40,689 nt of DNA from Oscillospiraceae bacterium (GCA_015067675.1 SVMB01000024.1:1-40689); one strand, 5' to 3'. Positions 32,235 to 39,905 are shown, counted from the stretch's first letter. The notes: generated by a model from the letters alone, not told the origin. Numbers and translations are program-made.

Positions 32235-32693
32235 TTACGGCGTAATTTCAAATGCACCACGGATTGTGCGGTTTTCAATGAAAATATTGTACCTTTCCGG
32301 CACAAATTTCAGTACACACAGCCGCTCATCCTCCGGACCCTTAAAGAAGTCGCCCAGATCATCATACCACATCTGCTTTTTGACCGCAAGGTCTGTAATC
32401 ACGTCCGTTCTGCCCACCAGAGAGATTCCCGCAAAGTTTGCCTCATCAAACAGATAGATGCAGGAGCGCGGATCCCGCTGTGCGCGGTTGGGTTTATTCC
32501 AGCCAAGCCCGGTACAGAAGGCAATCCAGCGAAAGCCGTCCGCGGCAGCAGCCGTAATCATGGACGCCGCAGGGTATCCATCCTCATCCAGAAGCGACAT
32601 GACCCAGTCACTCCCGTATGCAATCCCTGCGGCATTTCGTGCCTGCATGGTGCTTGCGCTAACGATTGCTTCCGCCTTCTTCAACAAGTCCAT
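32235..32693 (-). CDS. Pyridoxamine 5'-phosphate oxidase-like flavoprotein
   Basis: 152 aa; GAGAGG lies before the ATG. It is a short split-barrel flavin-binding protein: GYPAASMITAAAADGFRWIA, RDPRSCIYLFDEANFAGISL and the terminal VPERYNIFIENRTIRGAFEI strand match the general-stress/PNPOx-like family. The long C-terminal signature of true PdxH is missing, so it is unlikely to make pyridoxal phosphate. Such proteins bind FMN or F420 and reduce unknown substrates; it may also be a stress protein. Confidence 0.82.
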   Translation of the reverse strand: MDLLKKAEAIVSASTMQARNAAGIAYGSDWVMSLLDEDGYPAASMITAAAADGFRWIAFCTGLGWNKPNRAQRDPRSCIYLFDEANFAGISLVGRTDVITDLAVKKQMWYDDLGDFFKGPEDERLCVLKFVPERYNIFIENRTIRGAFEITP

Positions 32694-32710
32694 GGTATCC
32701 TCTCCCAGCT

Positions 32711-33094
32711 TTATTTCTGCCCTCCGCGCATTTCCGAGTTTGTTTTTGCTGTATTGATGGAAGCAATCAGCAGCCTCTTTATCTCAAGGCAATCAGCCAA
32801 CATGGATTTTGCCATCTTTTCATCAATATACTCTGACAGGCACAGTAATCTGAGCCAATATTCTGTCTCAGCGGCTTCTTTCAGTGCAATATGCAGATTT
32901 GAGATAAAATCCGCTATGCTTTGCCCATAGTTTGCCTCATATATATTTGCTCCAATGCTGGTTCCGCAGCGAACAATTTGCTTTGAAATTACAACTTCTT
33001 TTTTGCTTTTGATCAAATACTGATAGAGTTTTATAATGCGGGCTGCAAACTGAACAGACTTTTCAATCAGAATATTCTCTTTCAATTTACTCAC
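32711..33094 (-). CDS. Four-helix-bundle protein of the S23 / 23S-rRNA-intervening-sequence family
   Basis: 127 aa if started at GTG 33094, 124 aa from the TTG at 33085, which has better spacing from GGGAGA. Matches TIGR02436: KSVQFAARIIKLYQYL, VVISKQIVRCGTSIGANIYE, ALKEAAETEYWLRLLCLSEY and an acidic last helix. The fold is a helical bundle that forms pentamers; the closest studied relatives are proteins encoded within 23S rRNA insertions and the Avd proteins of diversity-generating retroelements. Here no reverse transcriptase, template repeat or rRNA is present. The gene is AT-rich, with AT-rich repeats just upstream, so it is likely mobile. Confidence 0.88.
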   Translation of the reverse strand: MSKLKENILIEKSVQFAARIIKLYQYLIKSKKEVVISKQIVRCGTSIGANIYEANYGQSIADFISNLHIALKEAAETEYWLRLLCLSEYIDEKMAKSMLADCLEIKRLLIASINTAKTNSEMRGGQK

Positions 33095-33129
33095 TCTCCC
33101 ATATCCAGTGTATCAACCTTCCGAATATA

Positions 33130-33240
33130 TGTCAATTCTTCATTATTCATCAGCGAAGCGGTTTCAGTATTCATTCTTCATTAAAAAAGTCGCATTTTGG
33201 AATGAATAGTGAACAATGAAGGATGAAGAATGAAAAGTAC
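33130..33240. repeat. AT-rich imperfect inverted repeat upstream of the four-helix-bundle gene
   Basis: Variations of ATTCTTCATTATTCATC occur at about 33136-33185, and the opposite orientation (GAATGAATAG, AATGAAGGATGAAGAATGAA) at about 33197-33236. The stretch is far more AT-rich than its surroundings. Together with the AT-rich coding region it forms a cassette of about 0.5 kb. No coding potential seen. Confidence 0.5.
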
Positions 33241-33270
33241 AAATAAAAAAGCCGCACTCACGTGCGACTT
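33241..33270 (-). terminator. Terminator of the tRNA operon
   Basis: An 8-bp stem with one G-T pair (33251-33258 with 33263-33270, 4-nt loop) followed on the minus strand by TTTTTATTTG, 9 nt after the CCA of tRNA-Lys. Confidence 0.85.
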
Positions 33271-33278
33271 TTTCATTT

Positions 33279-33353
33279 GGTGATCCATCGGGGATTCGAA
33301 CCCCGGACACCCTGCTTAAAAGGCAGGTGCTCTGCCTGCTGAGCTAATGGATC
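33279..33353 (-). tRNA. tRNA-Lys (TTT)
   Basis: Cloverleaf with acceptor GATCCAT/ATGGATC, anticodon loop CTTTTAA (anticodon TTT) and encoded CCA. Last gene of a five-tRNA transcript. Confidence 0.95.
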
Positions 33354-33359
33354 ATATGT

Positions 33360-33436
33360 TGGCTGGGATGGCAGGACTCGAACCTGCGAATGCCAGAGTC
33401 AAAGTCTGGTGCCTTCACCGACTTGGCGACATCCCA
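33360..33436 (-). tRNA. tRNA-Gln (TTG)
   Basis: Starts TGGGATGTCGCCAAG, anticodon loop CTTTGAC (anticodon TTG), acceptor closed by ATCCCA and encoded GCCA end. Confidence 0.95.
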
Positions 33437-33494
33437 GTATCGCAGGAAGAATAAAAACAGAGGTCGGAGGTTGTAAAAACCTCCAACCTCTTGT

Positions 33495-33571
33495 TGGGGT
33501 GGGAGACCGGATTCGAACCGGCGACCTCCAGTGCCACAAACTGGCGCTCTAACCAACTGAACTACACCCAC
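33495..33571 (-). tRNA. tRNA-His (GTG)
   Basis: Acceptor GTGGGTG, anticodon loop TTGTGGC (anticodon GTG), discriminator C followed by encoded CCA, as expected for tRNA-His. Confidence 0.95.
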
Positions 33572-33590
33572 CATATGCAGTAGAGAAAAA

Positions 33591-33667
<77 letters not shown>

Positions 33668-33680
33668 ACATTGAGGAGTT

Positions 33681-33754
33681 TGGAGCGGGTGATGGGAATC
33701 GAACCCACGTAGCCAGCTTGGAAGGCTGGAACTCTGCCATTGAGTTACACCCGC
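33681..33754 (-). tRNA. tRNA-Gly (TCC)
   Basis: Acceptor GCGGGTG/CACCCGC, anticodon loop CTTCCAA (anticodon TCC), encoded CCA. First tRNA of the operon. Confidence 0.95.
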
Positions 33755-33792
33755 AGTTCGAAATCATCTTGCTAGCTCCACAGCGCTTATTT

Positions 33793-33821
33793 ATTATAGC
33801 TCATGTTTCGCGTTTTGTCAA
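33793..33821 (-). promoter_or_regulatory. Perfect-consensus promoter of the tRNA operon
   Basis: TTGACA (33821-33816), 17-nt spacer, TATAAT (33798-33793), about 38 nt before tRNA-Gly. Both hexamers match the sigma-A consensus at every base. Confidence 0.93.
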
Positions 33822-33840
33822 GAGGTCTTTTAAATTTTCT

Positions 33841-33887
33841 TCCGATTTTTTTCGGATCCGCCCGAGGTTCATCCCGGGCGGCTCCGA
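33841..33887 (-). terminator. Hairpin after the PIG-L gene
   Basis: A 13-bp stem with one mismatch (33852-33864 with 33875-33887) begins 10 nt after the PIG-L stop. On the minus strand it is followed by seven A rather than T, so it is not a classical terminator. Its TCGGA arm (33852-33856) can alternatively pair with TCCGA at 33841-33845. Confidence 0.5.
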
Positions 33888-33897
33888 TCACACCGTT

Positions 33898-34602
33898 TTA
33901 CGGCAGCACGCGATAGGGGCGCATACGTCCCGAGGCCTGCATAACCCGGAACGCCTCGGCATAGCCCACGCCGCACTGACGGCCCCAATAGGCCGCACGC
34001 AGGCGCTGCTCCGCCAGTGCATCCACGCCGTCATGCTCCTGCAGCCACACAAGCTGGCTCTGATGGCAGGCCAGCATCTGATCCTTGAGCTCCATCTCCT
34101 CCGTGATATCCACATACTCCGTGGGGATGAAGTTGATGCCCTGATCATTATCGGCATAATACGTAGCGGGCAGTCCCACAGCCGGACCGAGCTCAGGCAG
34201 GTAATGCGGACAGGTCGCGGCAAAGGATGCATTGAAAACGAGCTTTGACACTTCCACATGGTCGCTGGCGTAATCATCCGGGCCGTGGGTAATAAGCACG
34301 TCGGGAGCCGCGTAGCGTACGATGCGGATGAGCTCGCGCAGCTGCTTTTCATCGGAGGCATTGAGGGTCAGATCATCGAAATCTGCGCTGATGACCTCGA
34401 TACCGGCCAGTGCGCCGGAAGCCTGCGCCTCCCGCTTGCGGATGAGCCGCAGCTCGTCCGGCGGAATTACGAAATGTCCCATGTTGCCGTTGGCCACATG
34501 GCAGGAGATCACGTCATGACCAGCTTTTTTATACTTGATGAGCGTACCGGCGCAGCAGATTTCCATATCGTCGGGATGACTCATGACGGCAAGAATTCTC
34601 AT
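33898..34602 (-). CDS. PIG-L family (LmbE-like) N-deacetylase
   Basis: 234 aa from ATG 34602 with AGAGA ahead. MRILAVMSHPDDMEICCAGT holds the zinc motif H9-P-D-D12, and SDHVEVSKLVF supplies the later zinc histidine. The family removes N-acetyl groups from amino sugars such as GlcNAc-PI, mycothiol or bacillithiol precursors and chitooligosaccharides, or hydrolyses related amides. It follows the creatininase-like gene with a 4-nt gap, so the two form one translation-coupled operon. No thiol-synthesis partner genes are present, so catabolic deacetylation is more likely (inference). Confidence 0.9.
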   Translation of the reverse strand: MRILAVMSHPDDMEICCAGTLIKYKKAGHDVISCHVANGNMGHFVIPPDELRLIRKREAQASGALAGIEVISADFDDLTLNASDEKQLRELIRIVRYAAPDVLITHGPDDYASDHVEVSKLVFNASFAATCPHYLPELGPAVGLPATYYADNDQGINFIPTEYVDITEEMELKDQMLACHQSQLVWLQEHDGVDALAEQRLRAAYWGRQCGVGYAEAFRVMQASGRMRPYRVLP

Positions 34603-34606
34603 ATTG

Positions 34607-35353
34607 TTATCTCTTCTTTCCAAACAGGATATCTTCGGTATAGTCAGCCGCGGCCTCCAGCGCTGCGTTTCCGTATTCTGTGCTGGCCTTCACCGCCTCG
34701 CGGGAATACCAGATTGCCGGATCGAGTCTGTCCATCTGTACAAACTCAGGGCAGATCGCCATCGCTTCACTGGTTTCCAACGGCCCCGCGTGATCGCCGG
34801 GATACAACTCCTCCACCCCGTCACGGCAGCAGATACCGTGAATCTGGATCCATGCAAAGGGATTGTTGTCGCCGTCATAATAGTCGGCAAACTGTTCAGT
34901 ACCCCACCAGCCTTCGCCTTTTTCCTTCTCCACCCAGTCAAAGACCACGTGACGGGCAGCAAACCGGAAGGCAAGATCAGTCGGCATCCCCTGCTCAAAC
35001 TCCTCGGTCTGATGGGCTATAAAGGCGTGGATGTTGCGAAAGCCCACCCGCAGAAGTCCGCGAAAGATATCCTCCGCCACAGGGATAATCTTCGACGAAT
35101 CCACGTGCACCGTACCGTTTCGTTCCGGTTTTGCCACTGCCCAGGAGGCAGCGCCGTAATAGAACGGCGGCATGACCACCATCTCCGGATGACGCTTCTC
35201 CACACGCTCGATGACCTCGCAGGCCACGAAGGTATCCACGCCCAGCGGAAGATGTTCGGCATGATATTCGATGACTCCCAGCGGAAGAACGACAGGATCA
35301 TTTCTGTCGATTGCTTCACGCACCTGATAAGGCAGCATGTTCAAGTATTTCAT
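34607..35353 (-). CDS. Creatininase-family amidohydrolase
   Basis: 248 aa; GGGAGG lies before the ATG. The metal-binding start VLPLGVIEYHAEHLPLGVD has E29, H31, H34 and D40 as in creatininase, and HAGPLETS near residue 190 matches the family HAGxxET motif. The middle NGHGGN-type loop of the family is replaced by FIAHQTEEF, so one metal ligand may differ. Family members hydrolyse cyclic or linear amides: creatinine, formamidopyrimidines, riboflavin precursors and mycofactocin peptides. With the PIG-L gene it makes a two-enzyme amide-cleaving unit of unknown substrate. Confidence 0.88.
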   Translation of the reverse strand: MKYLNMLPYQVREAIDRNDPVVLPLGVIEYHAEHLPLGVDTFVACEVIERVEKRHPEMVVMPPFYYGAASWAVAKPERNGTVHVDSSKIIPVAEDIFRGLLRVGFRNIHAFIAHQTEEFEQGMPTDLAFRFAARHVVFDWVEKEKGEGWWGTEQFADYYDGDNNPFAWIQIHGICCRDGVEELYPGDHAGPLETSEAMAICPEFVQMDRLDPAIWYSREAVKASTEYGNAALEAAADYTEDILFGKKR

Positions 35354-35398
35354 CGTGATATCCTCCCGTTTTATACCGGTTTTTCATTCTCTACGGGC

Positions 35399-35427
35399 AT
35401 TATATCACGTGGAATATGCATTGGCAA
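35399..35427 (-). promoter_or_regulatory. Promoter of the creatininase/PIG-L operon
   Basis: TTGCCA (35427-35422), 17-nt spacer, TATAAT (35404-35399), about 46 nt before the start codon. Confidence 0.75.
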
Positions 35428-35474
35428 TGGTTTGCAGCAGATTCGGAAGCTTTTTTGCAGCCACGCCCGGACTT

Positions 35475-35505
35475 TGCATTCAAAACCTGCTATCCGGGCA
35501 TACTG
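35475..35505 (+). promoter_or_regulatory. Possible sigma-G/F promoter of gpr
   Basis: TGCATT (35475-35480), 18-nt spacer, CATACTG (35499-35505). This resembles the forespore sigma-G consensus (TGMATA, 17-18 nt, CATACTA), with one mismatch in each element. The expected start (about 35512) lies just before the AAGGAG site of gpr. Confidence 0.5.
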
Positions 35506-35538
35506 ACCGTAACACTTTCGAACAAGGAGAACACCAAC

Positions 35539-36435
35539 TTGCCCAGACACACCGATCTGGCCGCCGAGGCACATGAACTCTGGCGCGAAACCGCAAAAAT
35601 GGACGATCTTCCCGGTACACGGCTCCGTGAGGAAACCGTTTGCGGATTTCCCGTCTCCATCGTGGAAATTCTGGACAAAAACGGCGCCGAAGCACTCGGC
35701 AAACCACCGGGAACCTATGCTACACTGACCCTTTCCGGCCTCATCCGCCGTGAAACCGACAGCTTTCCCCGTGCCTGCCAGGCACTTGCCACCCTTCTGC
35801 GCCCCATGCTGCCCCATACCTGCGGCTGTGTCCTCATCGCCTGCCTCGGCAATGCCGACATCACCCCCGATGCGTTGGGGCCGCTGTGTGCACGCTGCAT
35901 CTGCGTCACCCGGCACATGACCGAACGCTTCGCCGACACATTCGGATCCATGCGGCCGGTAGCCTGTGTCACGCCCGGTGTTCTGGGCACCACAGGCGTT
36001 GAAAGCCTTGAGCTTGTCCGTGGCGCTGCGGCACACACCCGCCCCGACTGCATCATTGTGATCGATGCGCTGGCATCCCGGCGGATGGGACGTGTCTGCA
36101 CGACCGTTCAGCTCACCGATACCGGTCTGACGCCGGGTTCCGGCATCGGCAATCACCGCAAAGCCTTCAGCCGTGATACACTGGGCGTCCCGGTCATTGC
36201 CATCGGCGTGCCCACGGTTGTGGACGCCGCCACACTGGCTCTTGATTTGCTGGAGGAATCCGGTTACACCGGCGTGGATGCCGATACGCTGTCCTCTCAT
36301 TCTGCCGGGATGATCGTTACCCCCCGCGAAATCGACACACGGGTAGCGGAGATGGCAAAGGTACTCGGCTTCGGTATCAACCTAGCCCTGCAGCCCGATT
36401 GGACGCTCTCCGACATCGAGCTGTATCTGAGCTGA
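35539..36435 (+). CDS. gpr: Germination protease GPR (spore endopeptidase)
   Basis: 298 aa from TTG 35539, chosen because AAGGAGA lies 8 nt ahead, the likely forespore promoter lies just upstream, and the product then begins PRHTDLAAEAHEL, matching the N-terminus of known GPR; longer in-frame starts lie upstream of the promoter. GPR degrades small acid-soluble spore proteins at germination after self-cleavage. Fingerprints are CLGNADITPDALGP, PGVLGTTGVES, IDALASRRMGR and GNHRKAFSRDTLGVPVIAIG; the two aspartates in TPDALGP and DALASR are the catalytic acids by family knowledge. It is convergent with spoIIP, 7 nt apart. Confidence 0.95.
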   Translation: MPRHTDLAAEAHELWRETAKMDDLPGTRLREETVCGFPVSIVEILDKNGAEALGKPPGTYATLTLSGLIRRETDSFPRACQALATLLRPMLPHTCGCVLIACLGNADITPDALGPLCARCICVTRHMTERFADTFGSMRPVACVTPGVLGTTGVESLELVRGAAAHTRPDCIIVIDALASRRMGRVCTTVQLTDTGLTPGSGIGNHRKAFSRDTLGVPVIAIGVPTVVDAATLALDLLEESGYTGVDADTLSSHSAGMIVTPREIDTRVAEMAKVLGFGINLALQPDWTLSDIELYLS

Positions 36436-36442
36436 CCGGTTC

Positions 36443-37393
36443 TCACGCCTCCCCCAGGAGATTTGCCACCGCATCCGCCAGCACAGGCACGCTGCGCAGC
36501 GCCTCTCCCAGAGTATTTCCCGAAGCGCCCAGTTCCACAATCAGCGCCCCCTTTGACACATGCTGATTAAACCGCTGTTCCCGCAGATCAATCGGCCGCG
36601 TAATTCCCGGATTCAGGCTTTCCAGCGCCTTCTGCAGCGCCGCCGCCACACCGAGATTGTCCATCCACGCCGGGTGGGACAATCCCCCGGCATCGGTTCC
36701 AACCACCAGCATAATCTGCGCGGCTTTTTCACCGTCCACCTCGCACACACAGCGCAGGCGTGTCCCGTCCTCATAGATAAACGCATCCCGGTGCAGGTCA
36801 ATCACCAGTTCAATCTCCGGATACTCTTTCAGATACCGTTCCACCGTATCCAGGCTTCGTGAATAGGAACCGGAATAGCTCGGATCATCGTGCAGAGTTT
36901 CATCATGCAGCGTTGTGATCCCCCGGGCATTGAGTATTGCCGCCAATGCGCGCCCTGCCGCCACCACATTCCGGCTGCAGTCATCGGTTCTGTCGGTATC
37001 CGTCGGCATATAGGGATACTCCGCATCTGGCGTATAGGCTTCCGATCCATGAGTATGCACAATCAGCACCCGGTTTTTCCCCGTTCCGGGGGAAAACACC
37101 GGCGCATCCAGTTGTGTCAGATCAACAGCGTAGTCGGTTTTATTGCTCAGACGGATCTCGCGGCTTTCCTCGTTTTGCTTCTGCGGCTCAAATGTACCGG
37201 ATGCCGAGGTTACTGCAGGGACAGGTGCCGATTCCGCCGCCGTCTCTCCGCGTACAATACCGATACGCCGTGCGATACCGTCCCCTGCATCGACAGCCCG
37301 CATCTGCGTCATCGGCGCCATCCGGCACACCACGGCTGCCAGCACCAGCACGCAGACTACCCATATGCTTCGTTCAAACGCCCGCACAGACAA
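36443..37393 (-). CDS. spoIIP: Stage II sporulation protein P (SpoIIP amidase/endopeptidase)
   Basis: About 316 aa from a TTG at 37393 that follows GGAGGAGG; an in-frame ATG at 37447 lies in the rplA terminator without a ribosome site, and a GTG at 37387 is also possible. One N-terminal membrane helix (IWVVCVLVLAAVV) is followed by an acidic linker and the peptidoglycan-hydrolase domain: VLIVHTHGSEAY with the zinc histidine, VIDLHRDA, IMLVVGTDAGGLSHP, and RFNQHVSKGALIVELG. SpoIIP cleaves cell-wall stems and strands during forespore engulfment with SpoIID and SpoIIM. In Bacillus it follows gpr in the same direction; here it is convergent to it. Confidence 0.95.
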   Translation of the reverse strand: MSVRAFERSIWVVCVLVLAAVVCRMAPMTQMRAVDAGDGIARRIGIVRGETAAESAPVPAVTSASGTFEPQKQNEESREIRLSNKTDYAVDLTQLDAPVFSPGTGKNRVLIVHTHGSEAYTPDAEYPYMPTDTDRTDDCSRNVVAAGRALAAILNARGITTLHDETLHDDPSYSGSYSRSLDTVERYLKEYPEIELVIDLHRDAFIYEDGTRLRCVCEVDGEKAAQIMLVVGTDAGGLSHPAWMDNLGVAAALQKALESLNPGITRPIDLREQRFNQHVSKGALIVELGASGNTLGEALRSVPVLADAVANLLGEA

Positions 37394-37448
37394 TCGGCCT
37401 CCTCCATACCCGTATAGGTCAGTATATGTCCGTGCAGGCCACGGCATG

Positions 37449-37483
37449 AAAAAAGATCCCCGATCAAAAGATCGGGGATCTTT
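37449..37483 (-). terminator. Terminator of the ribosomal protein operon (after rplA)
   Basis: A perfect 14-bp stem (37452-37465 with 37470-37483, AAAA loop) with TTTTTT on the minus strand, 29 nt after the rplA stop. It ends transcription before spoIIP. Confidence 0.93.
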
Positions 37484-37512
37484 GGTTCACACGATATTCG
37501 TATGTGTTCCGA

Positions 37513-38205
37513 TTAGCCGAGCTTAGCGGGGCTGACCTTGACACCAGGGCCCATGGTGGAAGCCACGGTGCAGGAACGGACATACTGACCCTTGGCGGCG
37601 GCGGGCTTAGCCTTGATGATGGCGCCCAGCAGGGTGTTGAAGTTGTCGGTGAGCTTCTCAACGCCGAAGCTGACCTTGCCGATGGGGCAGTGGATGATGT
37701 TGGTCTTGTCCAGACGATACTCGATCTTACCGGCCTTGGCTTCGGTAACAGCACGGGCGACGTCAGGAGTGACGGTACCGGCCTTGGGGTTAGGCATCAG
37801 GCCCTTCGGACCCAGGACACGACCCAGACGACCGACGACACCCATCATGTCGGGGGAAGCGATAACGACGTCGAACTCGAACCAGTTTTCCTTCTGGATC
37901 TTCTCGACCATATCCATCTCGCCAACATACTCAGCGCCGGCAGCACGGGCAGCCTCAGCCTTGTCGCCCTTGGCGAAGACCAGAACGCGCACGGTCTTAC
38001 CGGTACCATGGGGCAGGACGATGGCGCCGCGGACCTGCTGGTCAGCGTGACGGGAGTCGACACCCAGCTTGACATGGACTTCGACGGTCTCGTCAAACTT
38101 AGCGGTGGCACCCTTGATGACAGTCTCGAGAGCCTCGTTGGCCTCGTACTGCTTGGACTTATCGATGAGCTTAACGCTCTCCAGATATTTCTTACCTCTG
38201 TGCAT
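37513..38205 (-). CDS. rplA: 50S ribosomal protein L1
   Basis: 230 aa, normal length for L1, which binds 23S rRNA in the mobile L1 stalk and represses its own operon in many bacteria. Signatures: [46 protein letters not shown] and [18 protein letters not shown] lies ahead of the ATG. It ends its operon: the usual rplJ and rplL genes do not follow, as a strong terminator stands 29 nt downstream. Confidence 0.98.
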   Translation of the reverse strand: MHRGKKYLESVKLIDKSKQYEANEALETVIKGATAKFDETVEVHVKLGVDSRHADQQVRGAIVLPHGTGKTVRVLVFAKGDKAEAARAAGAEYVGEMDMVEKIQKENWFEFDVVIASPDMMGVVGRLGRVLGPKGLMPNPKAGTVTPDVARAVTEAKAGKIEYRLDKTNIIHCPIGKVSFGVEKLTDNFNTLLGAIIKAKPAAAKGQYVRSCTVASTMGPGVKVSPAKLG

Positions 38206-38302
38206 TTTTGTTCCTCCTCATAGTGGTTCGCGGGGGGAATCCGTCAGGATTCCACTTCCTCCCACTGATACGCTCATACCTTCCGTATGAGACAGTCACA
38301 TA
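38206..38302 (-). promoter_or_regulatory. rplK-rplA intercistronic region with two hairpins
   Basis: Two small perfect stem-loops lie on the minus strand: CTCATAC/GTATGAG (38291-38285 with 38279-38273) and a 7-bp GGAATCC/GGATTCC stem (38236-38242 with 38247-38253). The gap of 97 nt is wide for this gene pair, and the hairpins could be an L1 binding site or a processing site (inference). Confidence 0.4.
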
Positions 38303-38728
38303 TTACTCCTCGACCAGGATGCCCATGCTGCGGGCAGTACCGGCGATCATGCTCATGGCGGCTTCGATGGAAGCAGCGTTCAGGTCGGGCATCTTCTGCT
38401 CGGCAATCTTGCGGCAGTCAGCCTTGGACAGGGTGGCGACCTTCTTGGTGTTGGGGGTGGGAGAAGCAGACTCCAGACCGCAGGCCTTCTTGATGAGGAA
38501 GGGAGCCGGGGGGGTCTTGGTGACAAAGGAGAAAGAATGGTCAGCATAAATGGTGATGACCACGGGAACGACCATACCCATGTCAGCCTTGGTACGCTCG
38601 TTGAACTCCTTGGTGAAGCCCATCAGATTGATACCGTAGGGGCCGAGGGCGGAACCGACCGGAGGGGCGGGAGTTGCCTTACCGGCGGGGATCTGTAACT
38701 TAACGAATCCGACTACTTTCTGTGCCAT
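38303..38728 (-). CDS. rplK: 50S ribosomal protein L11
   Basis: 141 aa from ATG 38728, with AGGAGG about 12 nt ahead; a GTG four codons earlier lies in the ribosome site. [37 protein letters not shown] and the C-terminal GTARSMGI segment identify L11, part of the GTPase-associated centre of the ribosome and the target of thiostrepton. Standard length and position after nusG. Confidence 0.98.
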   Translation of the reverse strand: MAQKVVGFVKLQIPAGKATPAPPVGSALGPYGINLMGFTKEFNERTKADMGMVVPVVITIYADHSFSFVTKTPPAPFLIKKACGLESASPTPNTKKVATLSKADCRKIAEQKMPDLNAASIEAAMSMIAGTARSMGILVEE

Positions 38729-38855
38729 TTGGAATAGCACCTCCTATAAGAAATGTGGTAACGAAACGGACTGCGCTTCGGCCTGAGGCCGTGCGTGTCC
38801 TCCCACGTTCGGGGAAAACGATCAGGCTTTCTTGCAAAACCTGATTTAACAAGAC
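38729..38855 (-). promoter_or_regulatory. rplK leader between nusG and rplK
   Basis: 127 nt with two stem-loops: one next to the nusG stop with ATCAGG/CCTGAT arms (38821-38845), followed on the minus strand by CGTTTTC, and one with a 5-bp CGGCC/GGCCG stem (38779-38791). The first looks like a weak attenuator; the second lies in the expected L11-leader area. No clear internal promoter. Confidence 0.45.
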
Positions 38856-39383
38856 TTAGTACTCCATCAGCGCGACCTGAGACAGCTCCAGTTCGACGGG
38901 AGTTTCGCGTCCAAACATGGAAACGGTCACGCGCACGCGATTTTCGGAAAGTGAAATCTCGTTCACAACGCCGACAAAGTTGGCAAAGGGACCCGCCACA
39001 ATGCGCACACTGTCTCCCACGCCGTAGGCGATGGAAACGGTCTCACGGCGGTCAATGCCGAGCTTTGCCACCTCGTCCTCGGTCAGGGCAACGGGCTTGG
39101 AGCCGGGGCCCACGAAACCGGTCACGCCGCGGGTATTACGCACGACATGCCAGGAATCGTCGGTCATGATCATCTTCACAAGCACGTAACCGGGGAAGAC
39201 TTTGCGCTCCACCTCAACCTGCCTGTTTTCCGAGATTTCCATGACCTTTTCCGTAGGAACGCTGACGGCAAAAATCAGGTCCTGCAGACGGCGGTTTTCA
39301 ACCGCCTTCTCGATGGAGGAAGCGACCTTGTTTTCATAACCGGAGTAGGTATGAACCACATACCATTTCGGTTCTTCGGCCAT
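38856..39383 (-). CDS. nusG: Transcription termination/antitermination protein NusG
   Basis: 175 aa; AAGGAGG precedes the ATG. The N-terminal NGN domain (WYVVHTYSGYENKVASSIEK, VFPGYVLVKMIMTDDSWHVV, RGVTGFVGPG) binds RNA polymerase, and the C-terminal KOW domain (GDSVRIVAGPFANFVGVVNE) binds Rho or S10. Standard length and position between secE and rplK. Confidence 0.98.
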   Translation of the reverse strand: MAEEPKWYVVHTYSGYENKVASSIEKAVENRRLQDLIFAVSVPTEKVMEISENRQVEVERKVFPGYVLVKMIMTDDSWHVVRNTRGVTGFVGPGSKPVALTEDEVAKLGIDRRETVSIAYGVGDSVRIVAGPFANFVGVVNEISLSENRVRVTVSMFGRETPVELELSQVALMEY

Positions 39384-39401
39384 TGTGAAATCCTCCTTCG
39401 A

Positions 39402-39713
39402 TTAAAAACCGGTGATCAGTCTGAGCAGACCGTTGAGAATGACGCTCTCAAAGATCAGATCCATCAGCCACAGAGTGATGGTGAGCACTGCGACAACCAT
39501 CAGTACAACGCCGCTGTTGTTGATAACCTGCTTCTTCGTCGGCCAGACAACCTTCTTCAGTTCGCTCTTAAGCTCACGACCCCATTTGGCCATGCGCTTG
39601 CCGAAGTCCTTGACCTTTTCGCCAAAGCTCTTCTTCGGGGTCTGCGCTGCGGCTTTCGCCTTTGCGGACTCAATGTTGGTCTGCTCGGCAGGTAAGCCTT
39701 TCTTGTTACTCAT
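39402..39713 (-). CDS. secE: Preprotein translocase subunit SecE
   Basis: 103 aa, the short single-helix form. A basic, Lys- and Ala-rich N-terminus of about 45 residues precedes the amphipathic ELKKVVWPTKKQV segment, the hallmark of SecE, and one membrane helix (GVVLMVVAVLTITLWLMDLI). It stabilises SecY in the cell membrane. Lies between rpmG and nusG, 18 nt from each. Confidence 0.96.
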   Translation of the reverse strand: MSNKKGLPAEQTNIESAKAKAAAQTPKKSFGEKVKDFGKRMAKWGRELKSELKKVVWPTKKQVINNSGVVLMVVAVLTITLWLMDLIFESVILNGLLRLITGF

Positions 39714-39731
39714 CCGCGCTGCACCCTTTCT

Positions 39732-39881
39732 TTACTTGGTCTCTCTGTGGATAGTGTGCTTTCTGCAGAAGCGGCAATACTTGCTCAGCTCAACGCGATC
39801 GGGAGTGTTCTTCTTCTCCTTGAACGTGTTGTAGTTGCGCTGCTTGCACTCTGAACAGGCCAGCGTGATCTTCGTTCTCAT
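39732..39881 (-). CDS. rpmG: 50S ribosomal protein L33
   Basis: 49 aa, from ATG 39881 to TAA 39732, a gene short enough to be missed. Starts [17 protein letters not shown]; the two pairs C9-x2-C12 and C36-x2-C39 (CRFC) form the zinc ribbon, so this is the zinc-binding (C+) form of L33. AGGAGGTG lies about 11 nt ahead. It is the first gene of the rpmG-secE-nusG-rplK-rplA transcript. Confidence 0.97.
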   Translation of the reverse strand: MRTKITLACSECKQRNYNTFKEKKNTPDRVELSKYCRFCRKHTIHRETK

Positions 39882-39905
39882 TGTTTACGGCACCTCCTAA
39901 GTGTT

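Noticed and set aside
32235-32693. Pyridoxine/pyridoxamine phosphate oxidase (pdxH)
   Set aside because: Protein too short and lacks the C-terminal PdxH signature.
32711-33240. Diversity-generating retroelement
   Set aside because: Only an Avd-like helix-bundle gene is present; no reverse transcriptase or template/variable repeats.
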